NCBI RefSeq assembly: GCF_027744825.2
Contig: NC_071335.1
Span: 12,041,501-12,105,500, forward strand
Length of the DNA: 64,000 nucleotides
Direction of reading: 5' to 3'
Origin: Synchiropus splendidus
Lineage: Eukaryota > Chordata > Actinopteri > Syngnathiformes > Callionymidae
Part shown: positions 38,701-50,700 of the stretch, piece by piece
Layout: each line of letters begins with the position of its first letter
Position numbering within the stretch: position 1 is the stretch's first letter
Notes under the pieces: model-generated
Told to the model about the DNA's origin: nothing
The model's input: the letters and a program-made list of their open reading frames with translations, nothing else
Database searches by the model: none
Position numbers and translations under genes: made by a program

Positions 38701-41700
38701 CTTTGGACCGACCTGACGGTCGCCTTGACCGCTCTCGTCCACTCCTCTCGTCCATCCGGGAGCTTTCAAGTCCTCGATGAGGAGAAGGGTCCAGGCGGGT
38801 CATGTCTTTGGGATCCCCACTGTTGCTCGGTGGGGTGCAGGAGCTGTCTGGCTCGGGAGTATCACACTGATTCTGTAAACTGGACACCCCCACGATGGTT
38901 AGACAAGAAACTATTAGAAAGCCCATGTTTATACTTGAGTGCTACTGAAGTGGTGTTTGGTTTTACTGCCGTCATAGACTCGCTTCTAACTCCACAACAC
39001 ACTTTCGTGGCAGAATGATGGAGTGTACCTTGTTTGACGCGCGAACATAGCTAACAGCTAGCTTACCGTTTCACTTCAAACCATTATTAAAACAATAGAG
39101 CCTCAAGGATTCTGTTTGACCCACACAAATGGTTGCACCGAAAAGAAATGCTTGCAAGTTATTCTCAAAAATACGTCTATGATCAATGGATTGTGAAGTG
39201 TCAGTAGTGACAATTTTTCATTAGGTCGAAAGGATTTTCCATGAATTATTTTTTTTCAATGACTGTAGTGTGCCGAGGCTTAAAAAAGGTTCCACATTTC
39301 TCTGTTTAACAAGAAGAATGTAGAAACCTTTCGAATGCGAAGCTCCTTTACTCAGCTGTAATGTTCATAGTATCTGCTAAAATAGACGTATTAACCATTG
39401 TGACGTTTGAATTATTCATGCATGGCTATGCATCAAGTCTAGCGTCTTGGGGATATACACCCGCGGGTTGTATCCAAGTAAGAAAAGTTGCTCGTGAAAT
39501 CTGGTAGCAGGATCCGATCACCTGGATTGAATGTCCGTGTCAAAGGTATCAGGTTCCTCCTCTGGACTCAGGCTGTGCACCAGAGTCCACTCATACGTCC
39601 AACCTCTGCTGAGGTCATCGCTGCTGGCAACACTGGTCCCCTCCGACAACCCGTCATCCTCAGTAACCTGGATTTATAAATGACAAGACTGTGGTCAGTG
39701 AGAACTGCTGTTAAACTACAGCTACCCTGCTTTCAGTGGGTCACAGACCTTTTATTTGAATCCATGGGAACTGCATTTTTTTCCTTCAATAACTATTCAA
39801 TGAACTAAAGTTCTGTATATTTTTTGATTTCTGTCACCAGGTGACAGTTAGGAATGACGGCGGGTCCCAAAGCTTGACCAGTTACGAACCATTACTTTAG
39901 ATATTACAAACCTAACCACGCTTTCATTGACACCTAAGATAACCTGCATACACGACTCGCTAAGGCAGCATGATGACAAGAGTTCTGCAGCTGTGTAGTA
40001 AGACACTTCCAGCTTCCAGCTGTTCAGCCATGCTTTACTTTCATCTGCTCGCTATGGTGTCCTCCAACAATCCAAAGACATATGCTCAAAATAGTGAAGC
40101 GATCAATCTAATTTAACTTGTTAAAGATGGGCAGGAATTCAAGTTAAAAACTTTGCTGCTATATATAATCTGGGACCTCTTCTAACTCCACTCACATTAC
40201 AGCTGGCTTGTCCAGTTCCTATCTGAATTATAATACTTGCAGCCACATAAATAAATAAACCTTTTTGTCATTACAATGTACGTAAACAATGCACATATAA
40301 AAAGCCTGTACTTAGGTAATATAACTGTAAAATAAACGAAGTATATGTCAGCACTGCTCCCCTAGCCTGACCACACATTCAGCCTCTTCATCGCGTAAAT
40401 GCGCTGCAGATAAATGCTCTTACTGTCTCACCTTTGTCTGTGTTGAAGTGAACTCTGCCGTCCGTCCCTCTCCTCCTTCCCCGTCCCTCTGTTCTTCTTA
40501 CTCAGCCAGTATGTTTAACCAGCACAGGACGTAACTCAAGCTCGCCTCTTCTCGTGCTCATCATTATTTCATTTGCTCCAGTGCTTTTACATTACCAGAG
40601 CCGCCCACTCACGTTCTTGTCGCTCATCATTTTCACCTTCATTCTCCATCTCAACATCCATCCATTCATATGTGTAACCCTGAAATCTTGACCTCTTATG
40701 TTCATATTTCAATAAACAAATATTGAACTCAGTGTTTCATGGAAAAGCTTGCCCCGTCTCCACAAGGCTTTTCGATAATTTCTTGAAGCCGAGATGTAGA
40801 CAAGTTGGCCAGCGGTGAAGCGAGGTGTTGGCGCGCGTCATATGGGAGTATCAGATTCCACACTATTCCCAGAGGATGGCATTGAGCGCTCATTAATTAA
40901 TCACACAGAATCAGATGGCACCTTCATGAATTATCATCCGGCCCTCACAAACACTTCTCAAGCTGCGGGCGCTTGACCCCAACACTTCAGATGTGAACTT
41001 GCATCACAGGCAAGCATGAGTCGATGGTACTGTAAATTAAAATAACAGAGCTCACATTTGGACTAAAGAACTAAAAGTGAACTCCAACTAAAGATTAGCA
41101 GACAGGTGGTCGTGGTCTTTACTTTGTGCCAATAGAATGGGGACAAATGTACTCAGAAATGGCCTTCTAATAGCCAGCCTTATGAGCTTCATGCTCGCTG
41201 CCTTCCAAAGGTTGCCGTTTACACTACACCCCAATTTTCCGAAGAATTAAAATTTAGATGTACCAAAACTTCGGATAAAAAAAATCATAAAAACACACTT
41301 CAGCATTAAAGAGTCGGTAGCTGGTAGGTACTGGAGCAGAAGTTGAGTTTACTATAGACAAGCCAGGAGCCTTACACACCCATGCCGTCGGACCCATGTG
41401 CCACCAATGTTGGCTAGTCATGTGGATCTCGTGGCACGGCTGTTACTACTGAGACTGATGCTGCAGCAACTACGTCACGCTACACAACCTAACACATTCC
41501 CTCTAGAGATGACAATTTAAAAAGATGACAGTATCAATACTCACATAACTGGGGGAATTCAGAGAGCATCCCCAACCACGTACCATTTGAAACAAGCATG
41601 AAATTTGTCTGTGACTGTGTTCATTAGGTGTATAATGGGACACAAAAACTTTGGTATGATCTGGCTCTGAGTTTTAAGCTTTGGTTTTGTTCGATCAAAG

Positions 41701-42574
41701 GGTATGTTGTTATTTTATTGATTTATTTTTAGTGGCTGTCTTTGTGGCTGGCTCTTTAGCTTGAAGCCTTTGGTTCATGCCGGAGACAACTCTGGGATTG
41801 GAGTGCATGTACAGGGTAACGCGAGGTTACCCCAGTTCTACGAGTATGCAGGGACCCTAGCGTGGGTAAACCAACATCAAAGGGACACACTCAATTTTCT
41901 GTCTTTGCAAGCGTCAATATGTTTCTTTTTAAGCAGTATTCCAAATAAAAAATTGCAACCTTCAACTTAAAGTATTTATTCGACCAATACTTTAGCTCAT
42001 TATGATTCTTCATTGATTTTGGAGACGGAACGAACTGTGCAATCTAGTACCTGAACTTGTCACGTGGTTTGTCAATGGTACAGAGCGTTTCCTGCTTCAT
42101 CACTTGCTATATGTACATGTTCGCATCAAAGTGTCAACACAGTAGACACATCACGTGGGATCAAGTAGTTTGTTCCATGTGTTCTCAAAAATGGTCCGGT
42201 ACAAGTACCGTTGCACCTCTAGTGTTCATACAGTACATCTTTACACATGGCTAGAGAGTATAAAGGCCACGTCCACATCCGTGTTTGAGCTCACAATACT
42301 TCTCTCAATTACATCAGGACCAGTTCACAGTATCACAGATGGATCTGTGTTTGCATTGGAGACTACATTTAAAATAAGCGCACCCCATATCTCAAGCCAA
42401 ACCAAATGAAAATGTGACACGCACCCACTCTGGAGACTGGTCCAGTGGTATGGCATTGCCTGCGCTGCTGCTGAGGTGCATGTGATGTGGTCGCAGGCAG
42501 GATCCACAGCGAGAGAGATCGAACGGGTTGGGCTGAAACTGGTAGCAGTAAAAATCCTCAGCGGGTGGAACCAT
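29720..42574 (-). CDS. triobp: TRIO and F-actin-binding protein, long form
   Basis: TRIOBP binds and bundles F-actin; the human long forms are needed for hair-cell stereocilia rootlets. Nineteen exons, in frame throughout, give ~1244 aa: 42574-42425, 40679-40596, 39667-39522, 38879-38713, 38637-37532, 35947-35808, 35704-35551, 35483-35418, 34154-34122, 34043-33975, 33902-33813, 33698-33604, 32834-32246, 32187-31962, 31355-31244, 31169-31010, 30904-30791, 30034-29948, 29866-29720. The N-terminus has an F-x-PNPF...RCGSC...HHMH motif like TRIOBP/MPRIP. Exon 5 encodes a 368-codon Ser/Arg-rich region. A LEDYILLADIP motif follows. The PH domain (~residues 672-765) shows KHWFVLT, DGEIDL-like PEGEIDL, NYGLQIH and SAMTSRIRRNW. 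The coiled-coil tail includes LSEQYSQKCLEL, AEEITRMRYFITG, QVKENEVQSLKREI and YVELSDQK. MPRIP is the main alternative; synteny with kcnj4 and the tail favour triobp. Confidence 0.92.
33713..33734. repeat. (CA)11 microsatellite beside a triobp splice acceptor
   Basis: On the triobp sense strand this is (TG)11 ending ~15 bases before the acceptor ctccttcag of the last PH-domain exon (starts 33698). Confidence 0.9.
36275..36375 (+). mobile_element. RTE-type LINE 3' tail with (AAT)n in a triobp intron
   Basis: The sequence 'ggtggaggaggctgacttgctgtggtaacctctgatgg' matches the short tail at 22.4 kb and the end of the remnant at 9.5-10.2 kb. It is followed by an (AATAAT)n stretch at 36344-36373, the usual microsatellite tail of such insertions. 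Confidence 0.6.
41700..41905 (+). repeat. Dispersed repeat, copy 1 (triobp intron 1)
   Basis: Copy 1 shares an ordered set of phrases with 44722-44925: 'gtatgttgttattttatt', 'ggagacaactctggg', 'gagtg-atgtacagggt', 'ccccagttct' and 'aaac-aacatcaaag'. It has no coding capacity, and I do not know the family. Confidence 0.6.
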
Positions 42575-43260
42575 TTTTTCCCCCGTCCTGTCAGATGCTT
42601 CTGGAACTCACATCAATCTGCTGGTTTACAGTCCAGGCGGTTCAAGTCATTTAATGAGGACAGATTAGCATCATATTAAAAACAACAATGATCCAAACAA
42701 ATGAATCCCCACGAGAGGATTAACACAGCAGAGCATAAACAGAAAAGTCAAACTAGATAGATGGAGATGAAGGCTCTAGTCACAGTGATAATATGCATAT
42801 AAATAGAGTGACGGGTCAAACCAAGGACGTAATAACACAAACAATGACAGCCTACCTCTATTCCTGGGTGAAATCCACATTGATATCTGGGTGGTTTCCA
42901 ACTGTCCTGGCATTGTACTGGTCGTATCAGCCAGGTTCCTCTTTGTCAGACAACTACCTGCCATTGGCTCCAACATGAGCCCAATAAGAGCGGGGTGCCC
43001 TATCAAGTCCAAGCAATTACAGAAAGTGAAACACGGCACTGACTTCCCAACAGATGTCTCATGGATGACAAAGAGCCACAGATGGCTGGTGCGACCGTGA
43101 AGCCTTCTCTTCAAAACACAGTCCAGCACTGCACGGCGCACCTGTATGCTTTTGTTTCAATGTTTTCATGTCCACAGAATACAAAATTATGGACTACTGT
43201 TTGTCGGAGGTTCTTTGAATATATGGACGTCTATAAAATGAAACACTTTGGTCAGTTCAC
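42575..43260. other. triobp upstream region
   Basis: It should hold the triobp 5' UTR and promoter. I see no TATA box or CpG island that settles the start, and no other gene. Confidence 0.4.
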
Positions 43261-43439
43261 TTAGACCAGACGTAGAGGCAAGGTGTGGCCGGTGGGCCAA
43301 ATGCAGCCCTTAGCCAGCTTTTATGAGGCCCAGTCAGGTCAAAACTACAGAAGGATTTGTACCTTTAAAAATCATTGCTCTTTGAATTACAAAAATAAAT
43401 GAATGCAAACAAACAAAAATAAAATTAATGCATTTCCGA

Positions 43440-43740
43440 TCTATATTGCCTTGCAGCAAGAAGGTTGTGGGTTCGATCGCCATGTCTGACCACCTTTCTG
43501 CATGGAGTTTGCATGCTCTCCTTGTGTCTGCGTGGGTTCTCTGGTTTCATGCTCACTAGGTTAATAAGACCCTAAGACTCTAAAAATTGCCCGTAGGTGT
43601 GGATGTGTCTGTGCCCTGCGATGGACTGGTGACCTATCTGGGGTGTACTCCCACCTCTCGTCCAATGACTGCTGGGATAGGCTCCTGCACTCCCCGCAAC
43701 CCTGAACAGGACTAAGCACTGGTTAACTGGCGATGTATGT
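43440..43740 (+). mobile_element. Fish LINE/SINE 3'-tail element
   Basis: It contains the widespread fish motif series: 'gttgtgggttcgatcgcc', 'catggagtttgcatgctctcc', 'tgtctgcgtgggttctctgg', 'actctaaaaattgcccgta', 'ccctgcgatggactggtgacct', 'ctgggataggctcctgcact' and 'ccctgaacaggactaagca'. I recall these from L2-like LINE tails and the SINEs that share them. The copy is diverged. The opposite-orientation copy is at 60835-61050. Confidence 0.75.
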
Positions 43741-44721
43741 ATGTATGTTTTGTCATGCTATATTAAAAGAAAATACATTAAAATGATTTTTTTTCTTCAC
43801 TCCTTTTGGCTCAATGGTTCCCCATGACGGTCAGATGATGTAATGTGGCCCCTTGGGAAATCTACTCGCCCACGCCTGGCTTATACCTATGACACACCAT
43901 AAGTGAAAAGGAAAACAAATGGATGGATCTATTTATATAACATGAAACAGGTGACACTGTTTGCATTTGTCATATCATTCCACACAAGCACTTTCTCTTC
44001 CCTTCTCTGGAGCAGCATTACGTCTTCTCAGTTGGCGTGCATGGTGGTGAACAGTTGAGTGCTGCCAGTCCAGCCCGCTCTGCTCTTAACCCACTGCATC
44101 TGCCTTCAGCGGTAGTCTCACTTGAGCCTCTGTTATTTTCAGCCAGTTAACTTCTTTTTTTTGTGCCGCTCACCAAACATCCAGTCTCTCACCAGTCTCG
44201 CTCATGCTTGGAACGCACCAACCTTTCTCAAAATGAATGTTATTTGTGAGCCTGTCTGAGTGAAATTCTCTGGATAAGTAAACCACTTTCACCTACTCAG
44301 TTTGATAATTGCCTACCGCCCTGCTCCTCTGCTAAACACCATAGCAACTTGGTGCACGTGTGAACATGGGGAAACCATCTGACGATGAATCGTACATTCA
44401 GATCTATGCATCGTTTTTTGGGGAGCATGGAAAGCGTCAGATAATAAGGATCGTTGCAGTCAAAGACACATGTTTCTGTCGTATGAACAAAAGGACCATT
44501 GTCGTTATAATTAGAAGAGGACTGTTTCCATGGAAACACGGAAAAGTTCACCAAATTCTCCAAACTTCTCTGAGCCCACTTCATTTCATGTCCATATTTG
44601 AAAGTGATTTTGACTGGGGGTCGGAGTTTTATTCAGCCTCCGTCACTGTAGATTCATGATCCATGTTCACTTCAACTGCTCATGAGAATCTGAATTGCAA
44701 TGCTGTTTCTGTTCTGGTTGT
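43741..44721. other. Intergenic, nothing recognised
   Basis: AT-rich DNA without a supported exon, RNA or array. Confidence 0.5.
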
Positions 44722-44925
44722 TTATTCCAAATGTATGTTGTTATTTTATTTATGTATTTATTTTTATAGTTCAGTGCCATGTGCTTTAGCTATAAGCGTT
44801 TGGTTCCTGCAGGAGACAACTCTGGGTATGGAGTGTATGTACAGGGTTACCGGGTGTAACCCCAGTTCTGTAAGGGCCTCTGAGGGGATAAACTAACATC
44901 AAAGCAATTTTACAGGACACGTTTG
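44722..44925 (+). repeat. Dispersed repeat, copy 2
   Basis: Partner of 41700-41905 in the same orientation, about 3 kb apart. It carries 'ggttaccgggtgtaacccc', an imperfect palindrome that is diverged in copy 1 ('ggtaacgcgaggttacccc'). Confidence 0.6.
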
Positions 44926-45547
44926 TCTTTGAACTGGATTTCTGTTTAGTATTCTTGTTTTCTCTCCCATGCTTGAGTCAATTTTGCTTCCTCCGACTCC
45001 AACTGATGACAAGCAACAAGCAGAACATGAATATTTAGTTTTTAGATTTATCTTAATATCATATCTTTCTGTTTAATATTTCCCCTTTCAAAAATTGGGC
45101 GGCAAGTCCTCAAAAGTCCAGTCCGTGTGTCCCGTTTGTTTTCTCACTTCTCCTCCTTTCCTGTCGTGGAACTCAGTCGTCCTCGCAGTCATCCTCTCAA
45201 ACTCCCTTAGATTTCAGCGTGGCTGTGCAGTGAGCCGCCCCTGTCCCCCTGATATGACGGACATGTCCACCTAAACCAAATGTGAGGCCATGCAACGAGC
45301 TCGGCTTTTAACACTGAGGGCTTTACGTCAGAGATCATGTGCAATCAATTGTTGAGCTCTGATTCGCGTTGCCTACTGGTGCAGAAATAACACGTAAATG
45401 TGAACTGGAAAAACACATAAAAGCAGTCGCTGCTGGAAGTAAAAATTATATCAGTTGGAATTTCCATCTGTCAACACTGACACTTGATGGGGAGTGACTG
45501 TTAAAAAGGAAGCAATTGAATAAATGGTGAAACTTTTTTTACTCTAT
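44926..45547. other. Intergenic, nothing recognised
   Basis: No supported feature. Confidence 0.5.
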
Positions 45548-45943
<396 letters not shown>

Positions 45944-46438
45944 CTCCTTTATTTAAAAATGTCCAATTATGAAAAGGAAAAAGAGGTTCTCAGATGAAAC
46001 CCATGTAAAAGCCAGTGTTTCTGCGAGTTATTTTTGGAGTTTCTCTCGGTGCCTTCGGTGGCCTGCTTTACAAAAAACAAGCTGACCTGGATCATCCATC
46101 AGAGTGATAAACGAGGAAGTCACCTGCCTCTAAATGAACCAGCTCACTTAATTTTGGCGGGGAGTCTGCCAGATATCTTTGGTATGCTTTATTATTTAAA
46201 TGTAATTTTCCATTTGTTAAAAAAAAAAGTCATCAGTCTCACTGGCTAAGTCACTGTGACCAGTACCTGGCATATTTGTTTGGAAACTGGACTGAGGTTT
46301 AACTCACATCAAAGTGAAATTAAGAAGTAAAGGATCAAAGGGAAAACGCTTACTTTATTACAATATGCCCATTATTATGGTCTGAACAAGTAAAGTAAAC
46401 ATTCGCAACACAGTGTGGCTCATTGTGAAAAAAAAAGC

Positions 46439-47091
46439 TCAGTATAAACTGCATCTGAAAACTGCTGCTCCAAGGATGACATCTCTCTGCTGTTCTGTCA
46501 AGGACTCGGTGTCACCCGTGTCTGGAGAAGCTGCACCGATCCGGCTTTCACCATCAGGTCCTTGAACTCCACAGAAGATCCCATGATGATCCACCTCCTC
46601 CACCAGCGTCATCTTCAGGCTGTACGACCAAGGGCAGGTCAGAGAGTTCTTGATGTCACCAGACCCAAAGAGTCTTTTTACCCTGGCGACGGTGTGGATG
46701 GACAGATCCAGCTAATCCTCACTGTCTGACTAATTACATCGATCCAGATCACAATCTGGCACCGGCCATCTAGTTCACTTGTCTGGGACCCCAGGTTAGC
46801 ACAGGAAACGGGACTGAATGCCCCCCTGCTGCTGGACACCGAGGTTCAACCATCCATGTTGATGTTAATTGAATAGGATGTGTGAGACCATCACCCCTCC
46901 TGCCATTGGTGCAGCTCTGGTCCCAACGTTTTGTTGCAGTTGAAACAGCCTGTGACGGACTGAGTGATCTGACACTGGACTGGCAATAAAGGTCCCAGCA
47001 AATTTTGCCGGAGGAGCTGCTCTGTTGGGATCACCACACCAGTCAGACCCTCAGGACCCCGGCACTTGTGATAGGTACCAATCCCCCAAAG
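46439..47091 (-). pseudogene. Possible degraded gene fragment, unrecognised
   Basis: Two minus-strand open frames sit close together. One (47091-46891) follows a plausible acceptor 'ggttgtgcag' and includes GVVIPTEQLLRQNLLGP. The other (46711-46439) follows 'gaggattag' and includes HTVARVKRLFGSGDIKNSL and VEEVDHHGIFCGVQGPDGE before a stop. Composition looks protein-like, but I cannot name a family or join the pieces in phase. They may be exons of an unrecognised gene, a decayed copy or chance. Confidence 0.25.
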
Positions 47092-47497
47092 CTGCACAAC
47101 CAGCCACACAAAGCCATGATAATATGTGACCTGTCAAACTTGTATAATCCTCAGCTAACCTACCTCGTACTGCTGTGATCATCCTATCAACAGCAACAAC
47201 AGCATCTATACATGCTTTTGTTTAGCGTCAAAATATTTTTTCTTGTCCATCGCTGGTAATATAGAGTAAAAATCTATATGAATCAGGAGTTATGTAATCA
47301 AAGGATGATTGGATTAGAACAAGCCCATCACTCCTGCAGTCGCTTACTTCTCTGCGTTGCATTATTAAGTTTTTTATTCAAGTCAAGCTCTTGTGTTTGA
47401 CGGCTTACTTTTTTTTTCAACACAATAACCAGGCACATAGTCAGAAATCTCCTCCTCTTGATGCTTTTCGCTCGTTCTCTCACTCACTCCCACCAGA

Positions 47498-47499
<2 letters not shown>

Positions 47500-47533
<34 letters not shown>

Positions 47534-47772
47534 AGCAACTCTAACAGCGATCACAACAGATGCACAGACGAGGCAGAGGGAAGACACTCAGCAGGATGAA
47601 GCAACAAGACAACGCTCAGACTGGAAACATGGTCAAGTTTGTCCAAGAACAATCTGGCAGATTAAATGCAGATTAGCAGTCATTTTCGAACAACAAAGAA
47701 GAAAAACTTCCTCCTGTACCTATTTCACAAGGATGTCCTCAGAGAAAAGATTCTATTTGCTCCAAATCTGAG
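47500..47772 (+). other. kcnj4: Candidate kcnj4 5' UTR exon 1
   Basis: It ends in a strong donor (TCTGAG|gtaagt) at 47772, contains (CA)14 at about 47502-47530, and lies upstream of kcnj4 on the same strand. The 5' edge is a guess. No other rightward gene is available to own the donor. Confidence 0.4.
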
Positions 47773-50700
47773 GTAAGTTTTGTTTCCTTACTGTTTTCCT
47801 GATAAATATTCTGGGAATTATGCAAAGTCAATTTCAGTTTGTATTCGTCACAAGAAGCATTCAAGTAAAAAATGATTTGTTGAGTTGAATTTTAAATGTA
47901 GAATGTGACTATTATGAGTTTTTGTGTTACGGGGGTCTTTTTGGAAGGTTTTCAGCCCTGTGGTTTTGCTGTCGATTTTTCCTGCAGGCTGTCATTGATT
48001 TTCAGCACCGGACAGTTCCAGTGGCCTCGATGAAACCAAACAACGTCACTGCTGTTGCCTGTTTCCAAACTGCAGTGTCATAACTTTTGCATGCCACTTA
48101 GTTGGGGGCTTCTACTCTGGCAGTTATGACACTGATGGAATATGGTTTGTAATGATTCGGAATAACATCATAACTTTACTCATATGCTTGAGCAAAAACA
48201 AATGTAGGTCGCGTTTAAATTCCAATTTTAGGTCGTGTTTCATTTGGTTTAGTGAAGCACTTCAGAAAATGTCTAATTTCAAATGAAAAACTGACTGCAC
48301 GTTGAAACACTAATACAACATATCTGCAAACCATGGTAATATACACACGTTATGTGTCCGCCAAAGTGTCAGAAAGGTCTAAGCCACATCCTGCCTGCCA
48401 TGTCATATGCAGTTCACATGTGCTGTACACACATAGAGTTGACTCAAAATCAAATGCAATAATGACTTAAAGTGGCACAAATATCAATGTCATGATGATG
48501 AAGTTGTTGACGATGATGATGAAAGGTTCAGTGAGCAATGGGTTCTTGCTTATTGGGATTACAAAAATTGAAAAAGATGTTGGTGTTTTATCCGGTTTTA
48601 GACTCTTATTTGTTGTGCTGCTCACAGACTGATAAATACACATTTTGTTTACCGCACAACTGTGTTTTGGTCCATTGTGTGAGTTAAACCCCTGTGTTTT
48701 GAGGTTACAAATATTGGGTGCTAGTTTTTGGATCTACTTTAATTAATAGATTTAAATAGTAGTAAATAGAAGAATATAGCAAAAATGTCTGTATTGTGTT
48801 TTTGGTTATCACAATGAAATACTGTAGCTATCCAACGCACTACGTTTACAATGCGAATATGTGAAATCTGAACTGATTCTTGTGTCACGTTGCTCTGTTG
48901 TCTTGGAATACACCTAGAGATTTTATTATTTTTATTGAGATAGTGTCAGCAGGCGTTCCTGTATGCTTGGTCTGTCGGGGAATTGTTTGAGTTTGTGCAA
49001 ATTGCATTACATGTGGAGGTAACATCCTGACATCATAATCTCTTGATGTTAATCTGGATTTTTCTTCACACACTGCGCCAGGAGATAAATCTGTCAAAGT
49101 CCTTGCTATATATATTTTATGCTCTCTGATCAATACTTTGTTTTATTTTCTTTAGTTCTGAGCCCCAGCCAGCTCTTTTCATTATCCCTCCTCAACCGAT
49201 CTTCATATGTCAGAGAAGAGCTTAAACCAGGTCACGAAGCAGCAGGCGTCCACCTTTCATATCGTTGTTTGGCTTCAGAGATTAAGGGATATTGTAATCT
49301 GGTATTTGTTGAGGGCTTCCTCCATTCGGTCCTTCAGGATTAATCTGTAATATATGCCAGTTATTCTTCTCTGACGTACTTGCAAGAGCTATTTCGTCAG
49401 TTCTCCTCGCTCATGTCAGTGCTGTGTCCAGCACAGTATTGGGATAAGTTTTCTGGGCTGATCTTGTAATCCCAGCGCTCAGGCTTTTAGTTCAGATGTG
49501 TCGCAAGAATGAGAGAATCTTCACATCACAGTGAAAACAATTGCAAATGGTTGTTGTTGTTCTTATGAGTGATTATTAGGAAACAGAATTCCTTTTTCTG
49601 TGCTGCATAAAATGTATATACTTTATCTTACTTCCAATGTAATGTTCTCTTTTTTCTGCTAGAAACAGCTTCATTTATTTATTGACTTTATTTAGGAGAT
49701 AAATATCCATCCAACACTATCTAATAGCTTTATCTAATAGCATGAATCTCCTGTGAGGGGAGGTAGAGAGCAGCATACCATCCATGTTGGAAGAAACTCC
49801 CACTCTAATTCAGCTCTCTTTAATTGTTGTTTATTTATTTACAACATGAATTGATTTATGAAAGTTCTGCATGCTGTTGTATTTGTCATGTTTCAGCCTT
49901 CATTTCTGAACAGGAGGGAGATGATAAGCTGTGAATTGAGACTTCTAATAGATGAAAAAAAAGTATTACACATTAAAACATATAACATTACTGTATATCT
50001 GAAGTAATTATCATCTGTACTGGGACTGTCGGTAAAATGCATTACGATTACTTAGTTTTAACTGCTCACATGAAGAGTCAATATGCCATACATTCCGTCT
50101 TATTGTCCGATCGTCACAGGGTTTTGCTTCGACTGATGATTAAAAACTAAAATGGCCCTTTTTTGCTATGTTCATGGATTAGCTATTTATCTGAAGCAAG
50201 AATCAGTCATGGCAGTGCTCCCTCACCTCAATGTGGTTCATCTGTTGGGTCCTTGACTTGTCGAAGATTTCCTTTGTTTACTACATGGCAGTTATGTTTT
50301 TTGATACTTGGCCTTAAAATGTACCTTTTCTTGCCTGAGTAGTGAGTGTGTTGAAGGTGCTGAAGAGGAGGAGGAGGAGGGTGCTCTCAATTCACCTCAC
50401 CGCACCTCACCGTACTTGAACTTGCATGGCTTAATCTGAACACATGCAGTATAGTCAGCCCCCCTTATTTTCCATAACCCTGTTCCAGGCTGTGAGGATA
50501 GAGGTGGAGGGAAGAGCTCCAGCTAGTTTTACTAAACACTGTGCAGAAATTGTTTATATTGGATTACATTCAGAAACAAAAGACATTTTCCTGGATTGTT
50601 TATCATGAATGTAGCCTTGAGATAATGGAAGGATTCCTCGGCTTGAGACCCCTGTTCACGTTTGGTACCAACTCAATCACTCTCAAAATATGCATCATCT

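Noticed and set aside
43440..43490. tRNA-like box B ('gggttcgatcgcc')
   Set aside because: Part of the LINE/SINE tail family; no cloverleaf can be drawn around it.
47391..47771. 126-codon plus-strand frame with Thr-His repeats
   Set aside because: Better explained as a non-coding kcnj4 leader exon containing (CA)n and ending in a donor.
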